This document shows positions 4,482 through 10,330 of a DNA stretch of 10,782 nt, piece after piece. The translations under genes were made by a program, and so were the position numbers. The DNA is from Nanobdellota archaeon. Its GTDB lineage: Archaea > Nanobdellota > Nanobdellia > Woesearchaeales > B3-WOES. The notes beneath the pieces were generated by a model that ran no database searches, was not told the DNA's origin, and worked only from the letters and a program-made list of their open reading frames with translations. The stretch's first letter is position 1. Each line of letters opens with the position of its first letter. The stretch spans positions 1 to 10,782 of the forward strand of contig JAGLZG010000043.1 in assembly GCA_023131705.1 (NCBI GenBank), in the 5' to 3' direction.

Positions 4482-4603
4482 ATTATGCTCTCTTTATGGT
4501 CTTAGGAACTTTTATTTTATCTTTAGCTACATTCATGTTAGTTATAGTAGGTATTGTTAACATTTACATGATGTGGTGGATTAAACTAACAGCTTCAACA
4601 TAA
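4478..4603 (+). CDS. Hydrophobic small protein coupled to the two-helix protein (41 aa)
   Basis: The ATG at 4478 overlaps the previous stop as ATGA, a standard coupling signal. The 41 residues are almost one transmembrane segment (about 4-33: ALFMVLGTFILSLATFML, then VIVGIVNIYMMWW), with a short polar tail KLTAST. Overlap, direction and membrane nature suggest a subunit or regulator working with the 119-residue protein. No family is recognised. Confidence 0.55.
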   Translation: MNYALFMVLGTFILSLATFMLVIVGIVNIYMMWWIKLTAST

Positions 4604-4615
4604 AAACCTTTTTTT
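4604..4615 (+). terminator. T-rich stretch after the small membrane pair
   Basis: A run of seven or more T (about 4609-4615) directly follows the 41-residue gene and is a likely archaeal terminator. It also adjoins the stop codon of the convergent 21-residue ORF. Confidence 0.4.
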
Positions 4616-4679
4616 ATGGCTCTGCATATAAGTGCTTCCCATATTCTTTCATTCCTTCTTTCATTTTTTCATTTACCAT
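4614..4679 (-). CDS. Very small protein with strong ribosome site (21 aa)
   Basis: On the minus strand ATG 4679 to TAA 4614 encodes 21 residues, Lys/Glu/Met-rich and helical in character (begins MVNEKMKEGMKEYGKHLY). The case rests on its signals. GAGGTGAT, a near-ideal archaeal Shine-Dalgarno, sits 5 nt before the ATG. A TATA-like CTTATAAAT (complement 4714-4722) lies about 25 nt before the expected start site. This is too well placed to be a chance frame. No family is recognised; it could be a regulatory peptide or the antitoxin-like partner of a neighbour. Confidence 0.5.
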   Translation of the reverse strand: MVNEKMKEGMKEYGKHLYAEP

Positions 4680-4712
4680 GTTATATCACCTCATTAAGTG
4701 TATAGACGAAAA

Positions 4713-4723
4713 GATTTATAAGT
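4713..4723 (-). promoter_or_regulatory. TATA-like promoter of the 21-residue ORF
   Basis: The minus-strand element ACTTATAAATC is placed so that transcription would begin near 4692-4697, leaving a short leader that contains GAGGTGAT. Confidence 0.45.
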
Positions 4724-4787
4724 TTTAGGTGTCTATGTCAAGTGGTAATAGAACTTTTGTTTTTTTTGTAAATATGGTTGTATATTA

Positions 4788-4802
4788 GAAATATTTATAT
4801 AC
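4788..4802 (+). promoter_or_regulatory. TATA-like element ahead of a 10-codon ORF
   Basis: The sequence agaaatatttatata lies about 25 nt before a possible start near 4820. The transcript would begin just ahead of the GAGGTGG ribosome site at 4826-4832. Confidence 0.4.
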
Positions 4803-4834
4803 TTCAAAATCTGTTAAAAATCAACGAGGTGGTT

Positions 4835-4867
4835 ATGTTAAAAAAAAGGGGTGTATGCGTATTCTAA
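4835..4867 (+). CDS. Possible 10-residue leader peptide
   Basis: ATG 4835 to TAA 4865 encodes MLKKRGVCVF. GAGGTGG at 4826-4832 is a strong ribosome site with slightly short spacing, and a TATA-like box precedes it. It ends about 80 bp before the 141-residue gene, with the palindrome AAGATAGCTATCTT between. It may be a leader peptide, a tiny functional protein, or the remnant 5' end of a decayed gene. Confidence 0.3.
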   Translation: MLKKRGVCVF

Positions 4868-4883
4868 TTTCAAAAACAACAAC

Positions 4884-4904
4884 CATTATAAAGATAGCTA
4901 TCTT
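4884..4904 (+). promoter_or_regulatory. TATA-like box abutting a perfect 14-bp palindrome
   Basis: ATTATAAAG (about 4885-4893) runs into the palindrome AAGATAGCTATCTT (4891-4904). The palindrome would therefore lie between TATA box and start site (near 4912), where a repressor would block polymerase. This suits an autoregulated two-gene module. The T-rich flank (cttctttattttatt) also allows reading it as a hairpin terminator of the preceding short transcript. Confidence 0.4.
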
Positions 4905-4949
4905 CTTTATTTTATTAGAGAACAAATTACTATTTAAAAGGAGTATAAG

Positions 4950-5375
4950 ATGGATTTAGGAAATTATATGGGGAAAGTGAAAAATATTATTTTCAATACA
5001 TATGCGGCTGTTTATGATTTTGATGTAAAAAGTGCATCAAATGGTGGTGAGGAATTGGTTGTAATCACAACATTTAGGACATATATTAATCAGGTAACAC
5101 CAATTAGGGTTAAAGTGATTATCAATAAAAAAGAAAATACTGAGAAAACAACAAGGATATATGAAACTAAAGCAGAAAAGATTTCTGGGTTAAAGGAAGA
5201 TCGGATGGATGTTTTTCTTGCAAGTTTTCTTAACACAGACTTAGAAGAAGGAGATGTAGATAAATTTATAGGAGACAACAAAGACATTATAGGAACTGAT
5301 GTCAACAAATTAGAAAAAGGAGACATTGAACCAATCTTAAAAAATAGATTAGAACAATTGAAAAAAATAGGATAA
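4950..5375 (+). CDS. Unknown 141-residue protein paired with a PIN-domain protein
   Basis: The start is ATG 4950, with AAAGGAG at 4937-4943 as ribosome site. The N-terminal half alternates hydrophobic and polar residues as in a beta-rich fold (IIFNTYAAVYDFDVKS, ELVVITTFRTYINQ, PIRVKVIINKK). The C-terminal half is charged and helical (about 80-141) and ends in ILKNRLEQLKKIG. There are no transmembrane segments and no ribbon-helix-helix or AbrB motif of the usual VapB kind. It is followed after 8 bp by the PIN-domain gene. By position it would be the antitoxin or regulator of that protein, but this is inference; no family is recognised. Confidence 0.75.
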   Translation: MDLGNYMGKVKNIIFNTYAAVYDFDVKSASNGGEELVVITTFRTYINQVTPIRVKVIINKKENTEKTTRIYETKAEKISGLKEDRMDVFLASFLNTDLEEGDVDKFIGDNKDIIGTDVNKLEKGDIEPILKNRLEQLKKIG

Positions 5376-5383
5376 ATGGTATA

Positions 5384-5998
5384 ATGAATTTATCAAATTT
5401 TTCTCATACTCGTTTTTTTAAAGACCATCTTTATGCAAGAAAATTTAGGAAATACTTACATAAAAATATTTTCTTAGATACATATGCTTTTTGTCTTATG
5501 ATGTTAGGTAAATTTGACGATAAATATGATAAAAATACTCTTGATGGAGAGAAAGATATTTTTATGAATATTGAGACTTACAAAAAATTATTAAGAATTA
5601 TTAGCAGATTTAGAGGAAGATTAATAATTACTCCTGCTATTGTTTATGAGAGTTTGAATCATATGTTTGAAGCGATTGAAAATAAGTATGGATATTCTCT
5701 TGATAAAAAAGAAATTGAAGAGTTATTTGCTATTTTTTTACAGTCTGAAGTAAATATTTTTTCTGAAAAACACCCATTGATTAAGGATATGTTTAAACAT
5801 GAATGGATAGATAAAACAAAAAATCATAAGATTAGGGATAGATTTGAAATAGGAGAATTATCTATTTTTGTAGAATCTGATAAATGCAAATACACAACAA
5901 TAATAACTAATGATGCCTTTAAAATAAATAAGAATGGAGAATCATATGTTCCAAAAGACACATTGATAATACAAGTAGGTAATATAGCCCTTTCTTAA
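5384..5998 (+). CDS. PIN-domain protein, probable VapC-like ribonuclease
   Basis: PIN domains are Mg2+-dependent RNases with a cluster of acidic residues, and many are VapC toxins that cut tRNA or rRNA. In this 204-residue protein the motifs appear in order: IFLDTYAF (Asp32), PAIVYESLNHM (Glu89), FEIGELSIFVES (Glu158, like the GEAxAI motif) and TTIITNDAFKI (Asp177). About 28 residues precede the first strand. A helical insert between 95 and 150 makes it longer than the 130-140 residues usual for VapC. It sits 8 bp after the 141-residue gene in one operon. It could be a toxin or an RNA-processing PIN protein; the fold is more secure than the role. Confidence 0.75.
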   Translation: MNLSNFSHTRFFKDHLYARKFRKYLHKNIFLDTYAFCLMMLGKFDDKYDKNTLDGEKDIFMNIETYKKLLRIISRFRGRLIITPAIVYESLNHMFEAIENKYGYSLDKKEIEELFAIFLQSEVNIFSEKHPLIKDMFKHEWIDKTKNHKIRDRFEIGELSIFVESDKCKYTTIITNDAFKINKNGESYVPKDTLIIQVGNIALS

Positions 5999-6028
5999 AA
6001 TTTCAACCTAACAATCTTAGACATTATC

Positions 6029-6262
6029 TCACTTCCTCAACTCAACTATCAGCTTCCTTATCCCTTCTTTAGCCAGTTCTGCTCTTGACTTGTAGCCCCA
6101 TTTATCATCATTGACAACCGGTTCTGTTGCACCAAAGGGATATTTTGCCGAGTGTTGCGAATCGGGATATTTTTCACAATCATAAAACTGATAGCGTGAG
6201 CTATATGATGTTACCTTAAAAGGTGCGTGAGCCAGTAGAACTGGTTTACAGGTAGGCTCTTT
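6029..6262 (-). pseudogene. Gene remnant, C-terminal 77 codons without a start
   Basis: A minus-strand frame opens after a TAA at 6263-6265 and runs 77 codons to TGA 6029-6031. It has no ATG, GTG or TTG start. Its composition is clearly protein-like: KPVLLAHAPFKVTSYSSRYQ, then FYDCEKYPDSQHSAKYPFGA, ending WGYKSRAELAKEGIRKLIVE. It reads as the intact C-terminus of a soluble enzyme whose 5' part is gone. Base composition is less AT-rich than its surroundings. I do not recognise the parent family. Confidence 0.5.
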
Positions 6263-6502
6263 TTAAATAGCAAGGGTATGTTTGATGTAATTATCAATTG
6301 GTCATAACACAAACTATAAAAACATCAAAAATTATTATTAAGATGTTTAAATGGCATTTTTTCAAGAAGTATTAGATTTTTTCAATAGTATAGGTTTCAC
6401 TAAAGAATCTACATTCCTTTAATAATTATTGTTCTAATATGTATCAACACAGTCCACAAAATAATTTCTGTCCATAAACTAATATGTTACAAGCCTCATT
6501 AA
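6263..6502 (+). other. Weakly coding stretch with a possible frameshifted small membrane gene
   Basis: ATG 6351 to TAA 6420 encodes 23 residues (begins MAFFQEVLDFFNSIGFTKES). A TATA-like actataaaa is centred near 6317. If one base were read twice near 6419, the frame would continue as LIIIVLICINTVHKIISVHK to a TAA at 6500-6502, a plausible transmembrane tail. This may be a decayed or frameshifted gene of about 50 codons. Nothing else is seen between 6263 and 6350. Confidence 0.2.
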
Positions 6503-7693
6503 TTACTTCTCACCTGTTTCAATCTCAACCCATACCAAGTAATGGTCTGAAACATCTTTAGTTATGCCCTCTGTAAAAATCTCATAAGAAACATATTCCT
6601 GATAAGCATCATCATTCATAATTATTCTATCATAAGCACAATCAGTTGTAGCAACAGTTGTGTCCTCGTTATCTTGTATAATCCAATTCCAACTGTCAAA
6701 TTCTATTTCAGTTACAGGATTGTAATATGAACAATCTGCATTCAAATCGCCCAAGACAATAACATTTCCGTCTGTCCTGACAACATCTTCTAAATAAGCT
6801 AATTCATTTGTTACATCACTAGGTTTGATATGGATATTGTAGGCTATTATTTTATAATCCTCTACATTAAAAGTAACTTCAACTGGTGGTCTTTCCCATC
6901 TGTCCTGAGTATCAGGATTAAAATCTTTCCAGCTCTCTATTGTAATGCCTCTTCTGTAAATGATTCCATATTGTTCTTTGCTGGTAGTTCTTCCTGCCCT
7001 GCTTGAAACATTGCAGGCATAATCAGGTAATAAATTACATAATTTAGGAAATGCTGTCTGGTCTTTATTTCTTATTTCCTGAATAAAAATAATATCATAA
7101 TCATCAATAATTGAAGCGTAAATTTGCAGTAATGTATCATTTGAAGCTTTTTTATTTCCAAATATCTGCAAGTTCCAATTTGCTATTTTTACTTTTTTAG
7201 CTGTTACATTTCCATTCCAAAAATAGTTTATGTCTGCAAAACCCCATTTAACTATATCAGCGGGATTGTGCTTATACGCTTTGAACATAATTTGATAATC
7301 TTTCCCCCTTCTAAATGCAAAAGAATAGGCATTATCTTTTACTCCTCGTTTTCCACCGCACCAAGTTCCCTTACAAGTTTCATTCAGTTTAATTTCTCTC
7401 CAGCCTTCCCCCCAAGAACGATACATACGAATTTCCTTAACTTCTGGTTCTGTATCAAAAGAAGTCTTATCCCATGATTCATTTGGATAAATGAAAACAT
7501 CTTCCTTTGTCGTGAAATTAATAAAGGCAAAGCAAGGGTCTTCAGGAGTTCCTGCACAGCTCATATTTCCAGAATAGCCTGTTATTTCAATAACTCCTAA
7601 AAATGCTAAATATCCAATCAATAAAATCGCTCCAGTTCCTACTCCACCTATCATCCATTTACTTACTCTTGATTTTTTTACTCTCTTTGCCAT
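6503..7693 (-). CDS. Membrane-anchored DNase I-family endonuclease
   Basis: This 396-residue protein has a basic N-terminus, one transmembrane anchor (about 15-37), and an extracytoplasmic domain of about 40-165 with four cysteines (46, 54, 107, 112). A DNase I-like endonuclease/exonuclease/phosphatase domain fills 168-396. Its motifs are ANWNLQIFG (171-179), IFIQEIRN (catalytic Glu206), AYNIHIKPSD (His288), VLGDLNADCSYY (Asp316, Asn318), TDCAYDRIIM (Asp355) and VSDHYLVW (Asp383, His384). GDLNADCSYY and CAYDRI match vertebrate-type DNase I more closely than exonuclease III. The start ATG has GAGGTAA 5 nt upstream. Likely role: Mg/Ca-dependent cleavage of DNA outside the cell, for nucleotide scavenging or interaction with a host; the role is inference. 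Confidence 0.9.
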   Translation of the reverse strand: MAKRVKKSRVSKWMIGGVGTGAILLIGYLAFLGVIEITGYSGNMSCAGTPEDPCFAFINFTTKEDVFIYPNESWDKTSFDTEPEVKEIRMYRSWGEGWREIKLNETCKGTWCGGKRGVKDNAYSFAFRRGKDYQIMFKAYKHNPADIVKWGFADINYFWNGNVTAKKVKIANWNLQIFGNKKASNDTLLQIYASIIDDYDIIFIQEIRNKDQTAFPKLCNLLPDYACNVSSRAGRTTSKEQYGIIYRRGITIESWKDFNPDTQDRWERPPVEVTFNVEDYKIIAYNIHIKPSDVTNELAYLEDVVRTDGNVIVLGDLNADCSYYNPVTEIEFDSWNWIIQDNEDTTVATTDCAYDRIIMNDDAYQEYVSYEIFTEGITKDVSDHYLVWVEIETGEK

Positions 7694-7736
7694 ACTTACC
7701 TCTTTATTTAACTTATATAACTATAAATCTATATTC

Positions 7737-7746
7737 ATTTATAAAT
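7737..7746 (-). promoter_or_regulatory. TATA-like promoter of the DNase I gene
   Basis: ATTTATAAAT lies about 45-55 nt before the ATG. A start site near 7716 would give a leader of about 23 nt with the GAGGT ribosome site (complement 7698-7702). Other AT-rich boxes nearby make the choice uncertain. Confidence 0.35.
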
Positions 7747-7780
7747 TTATGTATAAAGATTATTGATTTATGGACAGGCA

Positions 7781-7882
7781 TCAAAAATGAGGAAATGATT
7801 CTCTGTTTCTTATTTTGTTATATTTATCTACAAAATAATCTATTAATTCGGCTATTTCTTTTATCTTCTTGTGACGAACCAT
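7781..7882 (-). CDS. Small basic protein (33 aa), probably leaderless
   Basis: ATG 7882 to TGA 7781 encodes 33 residues, a charged helix (begins MVRHKKIKEIAELIDYFVDK, then KYNKIRNRESFPHF). A TATA-like ACATATATAAG (complement 7898-7908) is centred about 21-25 nt before the ATG, so the transcript would begin at the start codon. No ribosome site is present. It lies upstream of, and in the same direction as, the DNase I gene. It could be a real small protein or the truncated N-terminus of a longer one. No family is recognised. Confidence 0.4.
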   Translation of the reverse strand: MVRHKKIKEIAELIDYFVDKYNKIRNRESFPHF

Positions 7883-7969
7883 TTTGATAGTATTATCTTA
7901 TATATGTTTAATCTAATTTTCATATAAAACTAAAAACTTAGAATTAATTTTAATAAAACTAAAAAATAA

Positions 7970-8174
7970 CAGTGTGAATTCTTAAAAAAAAACCCAATAC
8001 CAAGGGATTTAAGTCTTGAAGAATTCCATGAATGGTTAAAACCTTTGCTTCTTGAAGAAAAGAAATTTATGGAGAATGGAACAGGATTTAGCCTTTTACC
8101 GTGTGACGAAATATAAGGATAAAGAGAAACAAATTAAATTTAGATTACGTTTGTTTTTAATATATGTTCCTTAA
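7970..8174 (+). pseudogene. Frameshifted gene remnant beside the insertion sequence
   Basis: A frame without a start codon (7970-8116) encodes QCEFLKKNPIPRDLSLEEFH followed by EWLKPLLLEEKKF and stops at TAA 8114. An overlapping +1 frame from ATG 8076 to TAA 8172 encodes 32 residues (MEQDLAFYRVTKYKDKEKQI, then KFRLRLFLIYVP). Both look protein-like and together suggest one gene broken by a frameshift near 8070 and missing its 5' end. It abuts the IS110 element, whose insertion may have caused the decay. The parent family is not recognised. Confidence 0.4.
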
Positions 8175-8190
8175 TAATGTTCTGAATAAA

Positions 8191-9411
8191 TCAAGATGCG
8201 GTCTCAGTTACATCCTTAAGCACAAAAAACAAATCAGTAGCAATCTTATTCATAACCTTGGTTATAGCTACCATTTTCTTGACATTATTATTAACCAGTT
8301 TCTCGTAAAGATTTCTAAACCTAACAGGATCAAACTCTTTATACTCTCCAGTGGTTGTTGCATCCTTATAATTACCTATATAGCTTAAGGTCATCATAAA
8401 CAATATATTTCTCAATTCTATATTACCAGATCTTACTAATTTATGCCCGCCTTCACGTCCTCCACTCTGGTTTGAAGTAACCGCAATCCCCATAAATTCT
8501 TTAAATGCCCTCAGGCTTCTTTTTTTATTAAACTGGCCATTCTGACTATACTTAAAAAATCTTTTTATATCGGCTATTCCGCTTACCAGTAAACCAATAT
8601 TGATTGTATCCAAACCTTTATAGTCAAACAGGGATGAGTATCCCATTTCATATAAATCTATTTTGATGGTTTTTTGCAAATCTTTTACTTGTTCTTCCAA
8701 TGTTTTTAATTCATCAACATAGTCTTTGAATTCATCAGTTTTAACGTCATATTGTCCTATACTATTTTTTATTTTTTCCTGAATTTCAGAAAGTTTTTTA
8801 CATTCAACTTTACCTTTTAGAATGTCTTCTTTAGAGTGGCAAAGAGCTTCCATAATTGCTTTGCACCCGCGATTATTAAAAATTTCAATAGCTTCAGGAA
8901 ACCTGATGTCTATAATAGCCTTAATTTTAGTTTTCAGAATGGATATTTTTTTTGAAATCTTTTTATACTCTTCCACTTTATCTAAAAAGAGCAAATATTT
9001 TTTGTCTTTTTTATAGTTATTCAGTTCAGAGAACTTCTCCAATAGTTTTAGACCGTCAAAAGTCAGGTCTTCATTAACAAGCCTGTATTTTGCCAGAGCC
9101 AGACAATCAAGGTTATCATGTTTTTTCTTGCCAAACATTGACTCTCTAAAACGACGTGAGCTGCAAGTTCCGCAAAATCTAATATTATATCCTCGTTTTT
9201 TTATATAGATAAATATATTTATACTGTAGACTCCTGTTGGTTCTAAGCAAATTAAAGTGTTTTTATCCATGCTGTTTTCAAGAGTTTCAAATCCATCTCT
9301 ATTGTTCAAAATAGAGAATCTTCTAATAACTTCTTGCTTCCCATCCAATAAACATACCTTATGGGACTTAAGACTTACATCTATTCCGCAGTATGCTGCA
9401 ACTTTTTCCAT
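8191..9411 (-). CDS. IS110-family transposase (DEDD recombinase)
   Basis: The transposase has a RuvC-like DEDD domain and a C-terminal Tnp_20 serine domain; together with a bridge RNA it catalyses DNA recombination. Counting from ATG 9411 (406 residues), the catalytic residues are Asp11 in AAYCGIDVS, Glu57 in CLEPTGVY, and Asp99 and Asp102 in KKHDNLDCLALAKYR. The serine motif is FMGIAVTSNQSGGREGG (Ser316), followed by SGNIELRNILFMM. A long coiled coil (about 120-260) joins the two parts. ATG 9411 puts the first Asp at position 11 as in family members. ATG 9441 and TTG 9525 are in-frame alternatives but would extend into the presumed RNA-coding end. No truncation or frameshift is seen. Confidence 0.93.
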   Translation of the reverse strand: MEKVAAYCGIDVSLKSHKVCLLDGKQEVIRRFSILNNRDGFETLENSMDKNTLICLEPTGVYSINIFIYIKKRGYNIRFCGTCSSRRFRESMFGKKKHDNLDCLALAKYRLVNEDLTFDGLKLLEKFSELNNYKKDKKYLLFLDKVEEYKKISKKISILKTKIKAIIDIRFPEAIEIFNNRGCKAIMEALCHSKEDILKGKVECKKLSEIQEKIKNSIGQYDVKTDEFKDYVDELKTLEEQVKDLQKTIKIDLYEMGYSSLFDYKGLDTINIGLLVSGIADIKRFFKYSQNGQFNKKRSLRAFKEFMGIAVTSNQSGGREGGHKLVRSGNIELRNILFMMTLSYIGNYKDATTTGEYKEFDPVRFRNLYEKLVNNNVKKMVAITKVMNKIATDLFFVLKDVTETAS

Positions 9412-9441
9412 TTTTTTAAAATTGGATTGCAAAAATTCCAT

Positions 9442-9530
9442 TTTACTAATGTAACACAGTTGGCCTAGCTCATTGCTGAACTGTCCAATCACTATGGTTT
9501 GTCCTAATGAAATCCTGCAATTCAATAGCA
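9442..9530 (-). ncRNA. Candidate IS110 bridge-RNA region
   Basis: In IS110-group elements the non-coding end upstream of the transposase encodes the bridge RNA that pairs with target and donor DNA. Here the stretch folds: ACAGTT/AACTGT (9456-9461 with 9479-9484) encloses AGC/GCT (9467-9477), and a CTGC/GCAG hairpin lies at 9515-9531. A TATA-like GTTTAAATAG (complement 9531-9540) precedes it on the minus strand. The class is inferred from position; the guide loops were not resolved. Confidence 0.35.
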
Positions 9531-9584
9531 GCTATTTAAACCCTTTTTATGCTTTCTTGCTGAATTGTCAGCACGTAAACACAA

Positions 9585-9596
9585 GCTTTTTAAACC
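9585..9596 (+). promoter_or_regulatory. TATA-like promoter of tRNA-Glu
   Basis: The sequence gctttttaaacc is centred about 28 nt before the first base of tRNA-Glu, the expected distance for an archaeal tRNA promoter. Confidence 0.45.
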
Positions 9597-9618
9597 CTCA
9601 CTATTTCTAAAGAGTGTT

Positions 9619-9693
9619 GCTCCCATAGTGTAGTCCGGCCAATCATTCTGCCTTTTCGAGGCAGGGACACGGGTTCGAATCCCGTTGGGAGCG
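9619..9693 (+). tRNA. tRNA-Glu(UUC), intact and intron-less
   Basis: The acceptor stem GCTCCCA (9619-9625) pairs with TGGGAGC (9686-9692), and the discriminator is G9693. The D stem is GTG/CAT, the anticodon arm is CTGCC-TTTTCGA-GGCAG with anticodon TTC, and the T arm is ACGGG-TTCGAAT-CCCGT. It is the only complete tRNA in the window without an intron. CCA is not encoded. Its 5' end is partly duplicated at 3568. It converges on the methyltransferase gene, whose stop codon is 3 nt away. Confidence 0.95.
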
Positions 9694-9695
9694 GT

Positions 9696-10292
9696 TTATT
9701 TTTTTCCAATATAAACAAACCAATAATTACCAGCTTTCTCACAGTTTATTGTCTTAAAACCAATCTTTTCTGCAATAGAATCAAACTTTTCAGGAGTATA
9801 CTTATTCTGCTCTTTATAGGATTTTTCAAAGCTGTCTGTATATTCTCCAATCTCTTTTTTCTTTTTATACCACTTCATAAATTTAGGCTTAGAAACTTTT
9901 CTGAAATCATATATCATAATCTTTCCACCAGGATTAAGGTGTTTATAGAACTCTCTAAGATATTTTTCCATGTATTTTAGATGATGAACAACAAAAAATA
10001 ATGATATAGAATCAAACTTTCCTGTTATTTTGTCTGTTGCTTTAAGATACAGGTTTTTTAATTTATAATGCTTTTTTCCAATCTTAATTTTGTCTTTATT
10101 TATATCAAAACCACAAACTGTTTTGTCAGGATTATTTTTAGCAACAAGATATGCAAATGTTCCAAAGCCACATCCAAAATCCAGATGAATCTTTCCAATA
10201 TATTTCCTAAACCTTCCTCCAAAATCCTCTCTATTGTACCTTTTTTCCCATTTCTTGTTTTTCCACGATAATATCAGCTCAGGGTTATCCAT
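9696..10292 (-). CDS. Class I SAM-dependent methyltransferase
   Basis: The Rossmann-fold methyltransferase motifs are plain: motif I HLDFGCGFGTFAYLVAK binds SAM, VCGFDINKDKI carries the acidic ribose-binding residue, and FDSISLFFVVHHL and LREFYKHLNPGGKIMIYDFR follow in canonical order. From ATG 10292 the product has 198 residues and begins MDNPELILSWKNKKWEKRY. The open frame continues upstream to ATG 10394 (232 residues, adding a CKICGS pair). Those 34 codons cross a perfect 17-bp inverted repeat and TATA-like boxes, so I prefer the shorter form, though the longer one is possible. The substrate (small molecule, RNA, protein or lipid) cannot be told from the sequence. Confidence 0.85.
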   Translation of the reverse strand: MDNPELILSWKNKKWEKRYNREDFGGRFRKYIGKIHLDFGCGFGTFAYLVAKNNPDKTVCGFDINKDKIKIGKKHYKLKNLYLKATDKITGKFDSISLFFVVHHLKYMEKYLREFYKHLNPGGKIMIYDFRKVSKPKFMKWYKKKKEIGEYTDSFEKSYKEQNKYTPEKFDSIAEKIGFKTINCEKAGNYWFVYIGKK

Positions 10293-10330
10293 TTGTTTTT
10301 GTATTGCACCAATATTTATTAAATTTTGGA

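Larger units (their letters stand above)
8150..9605 (-). mobile_element. IS110-family insertion sequence (limits approximate)
   Basis: A complete DEDD transposase gene is flanked by non-coding ends. IS110 elements lack terminal inverted repeats and leave little or no target duplication, so the exact ends cannot be read here. The left limit in transposon orientation is placed before tRNA-Glu (about 9605) and the right limit just beyond the transposase stop. A 10-bp direct repeat tttaaaccct at 9535 and 9589 lies in the 5' end. The gene appears intact, so the element may be active. Confidence 0.6.

Noticed and set aside
7603..7887. 94-codon plus-strand hydrophobic ORF
   Set aside because: It covers the complement of the DNase I signal anchor and its promoter, with no ribosome site and no independent support.
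8164..8388. 74-codon plus-strand ORF at the transposase 3' end
   Set aside because: It is an antisense shadow of the transposase C-terminus without expression signals.
9412..9525. N-terminal extension of the transposase to TTG 9525
   Set aside because: It would put the first catalytic Asp at position 49 instead of 11 and would cover the presumed RNA-coding end. The extra residues have no family character.
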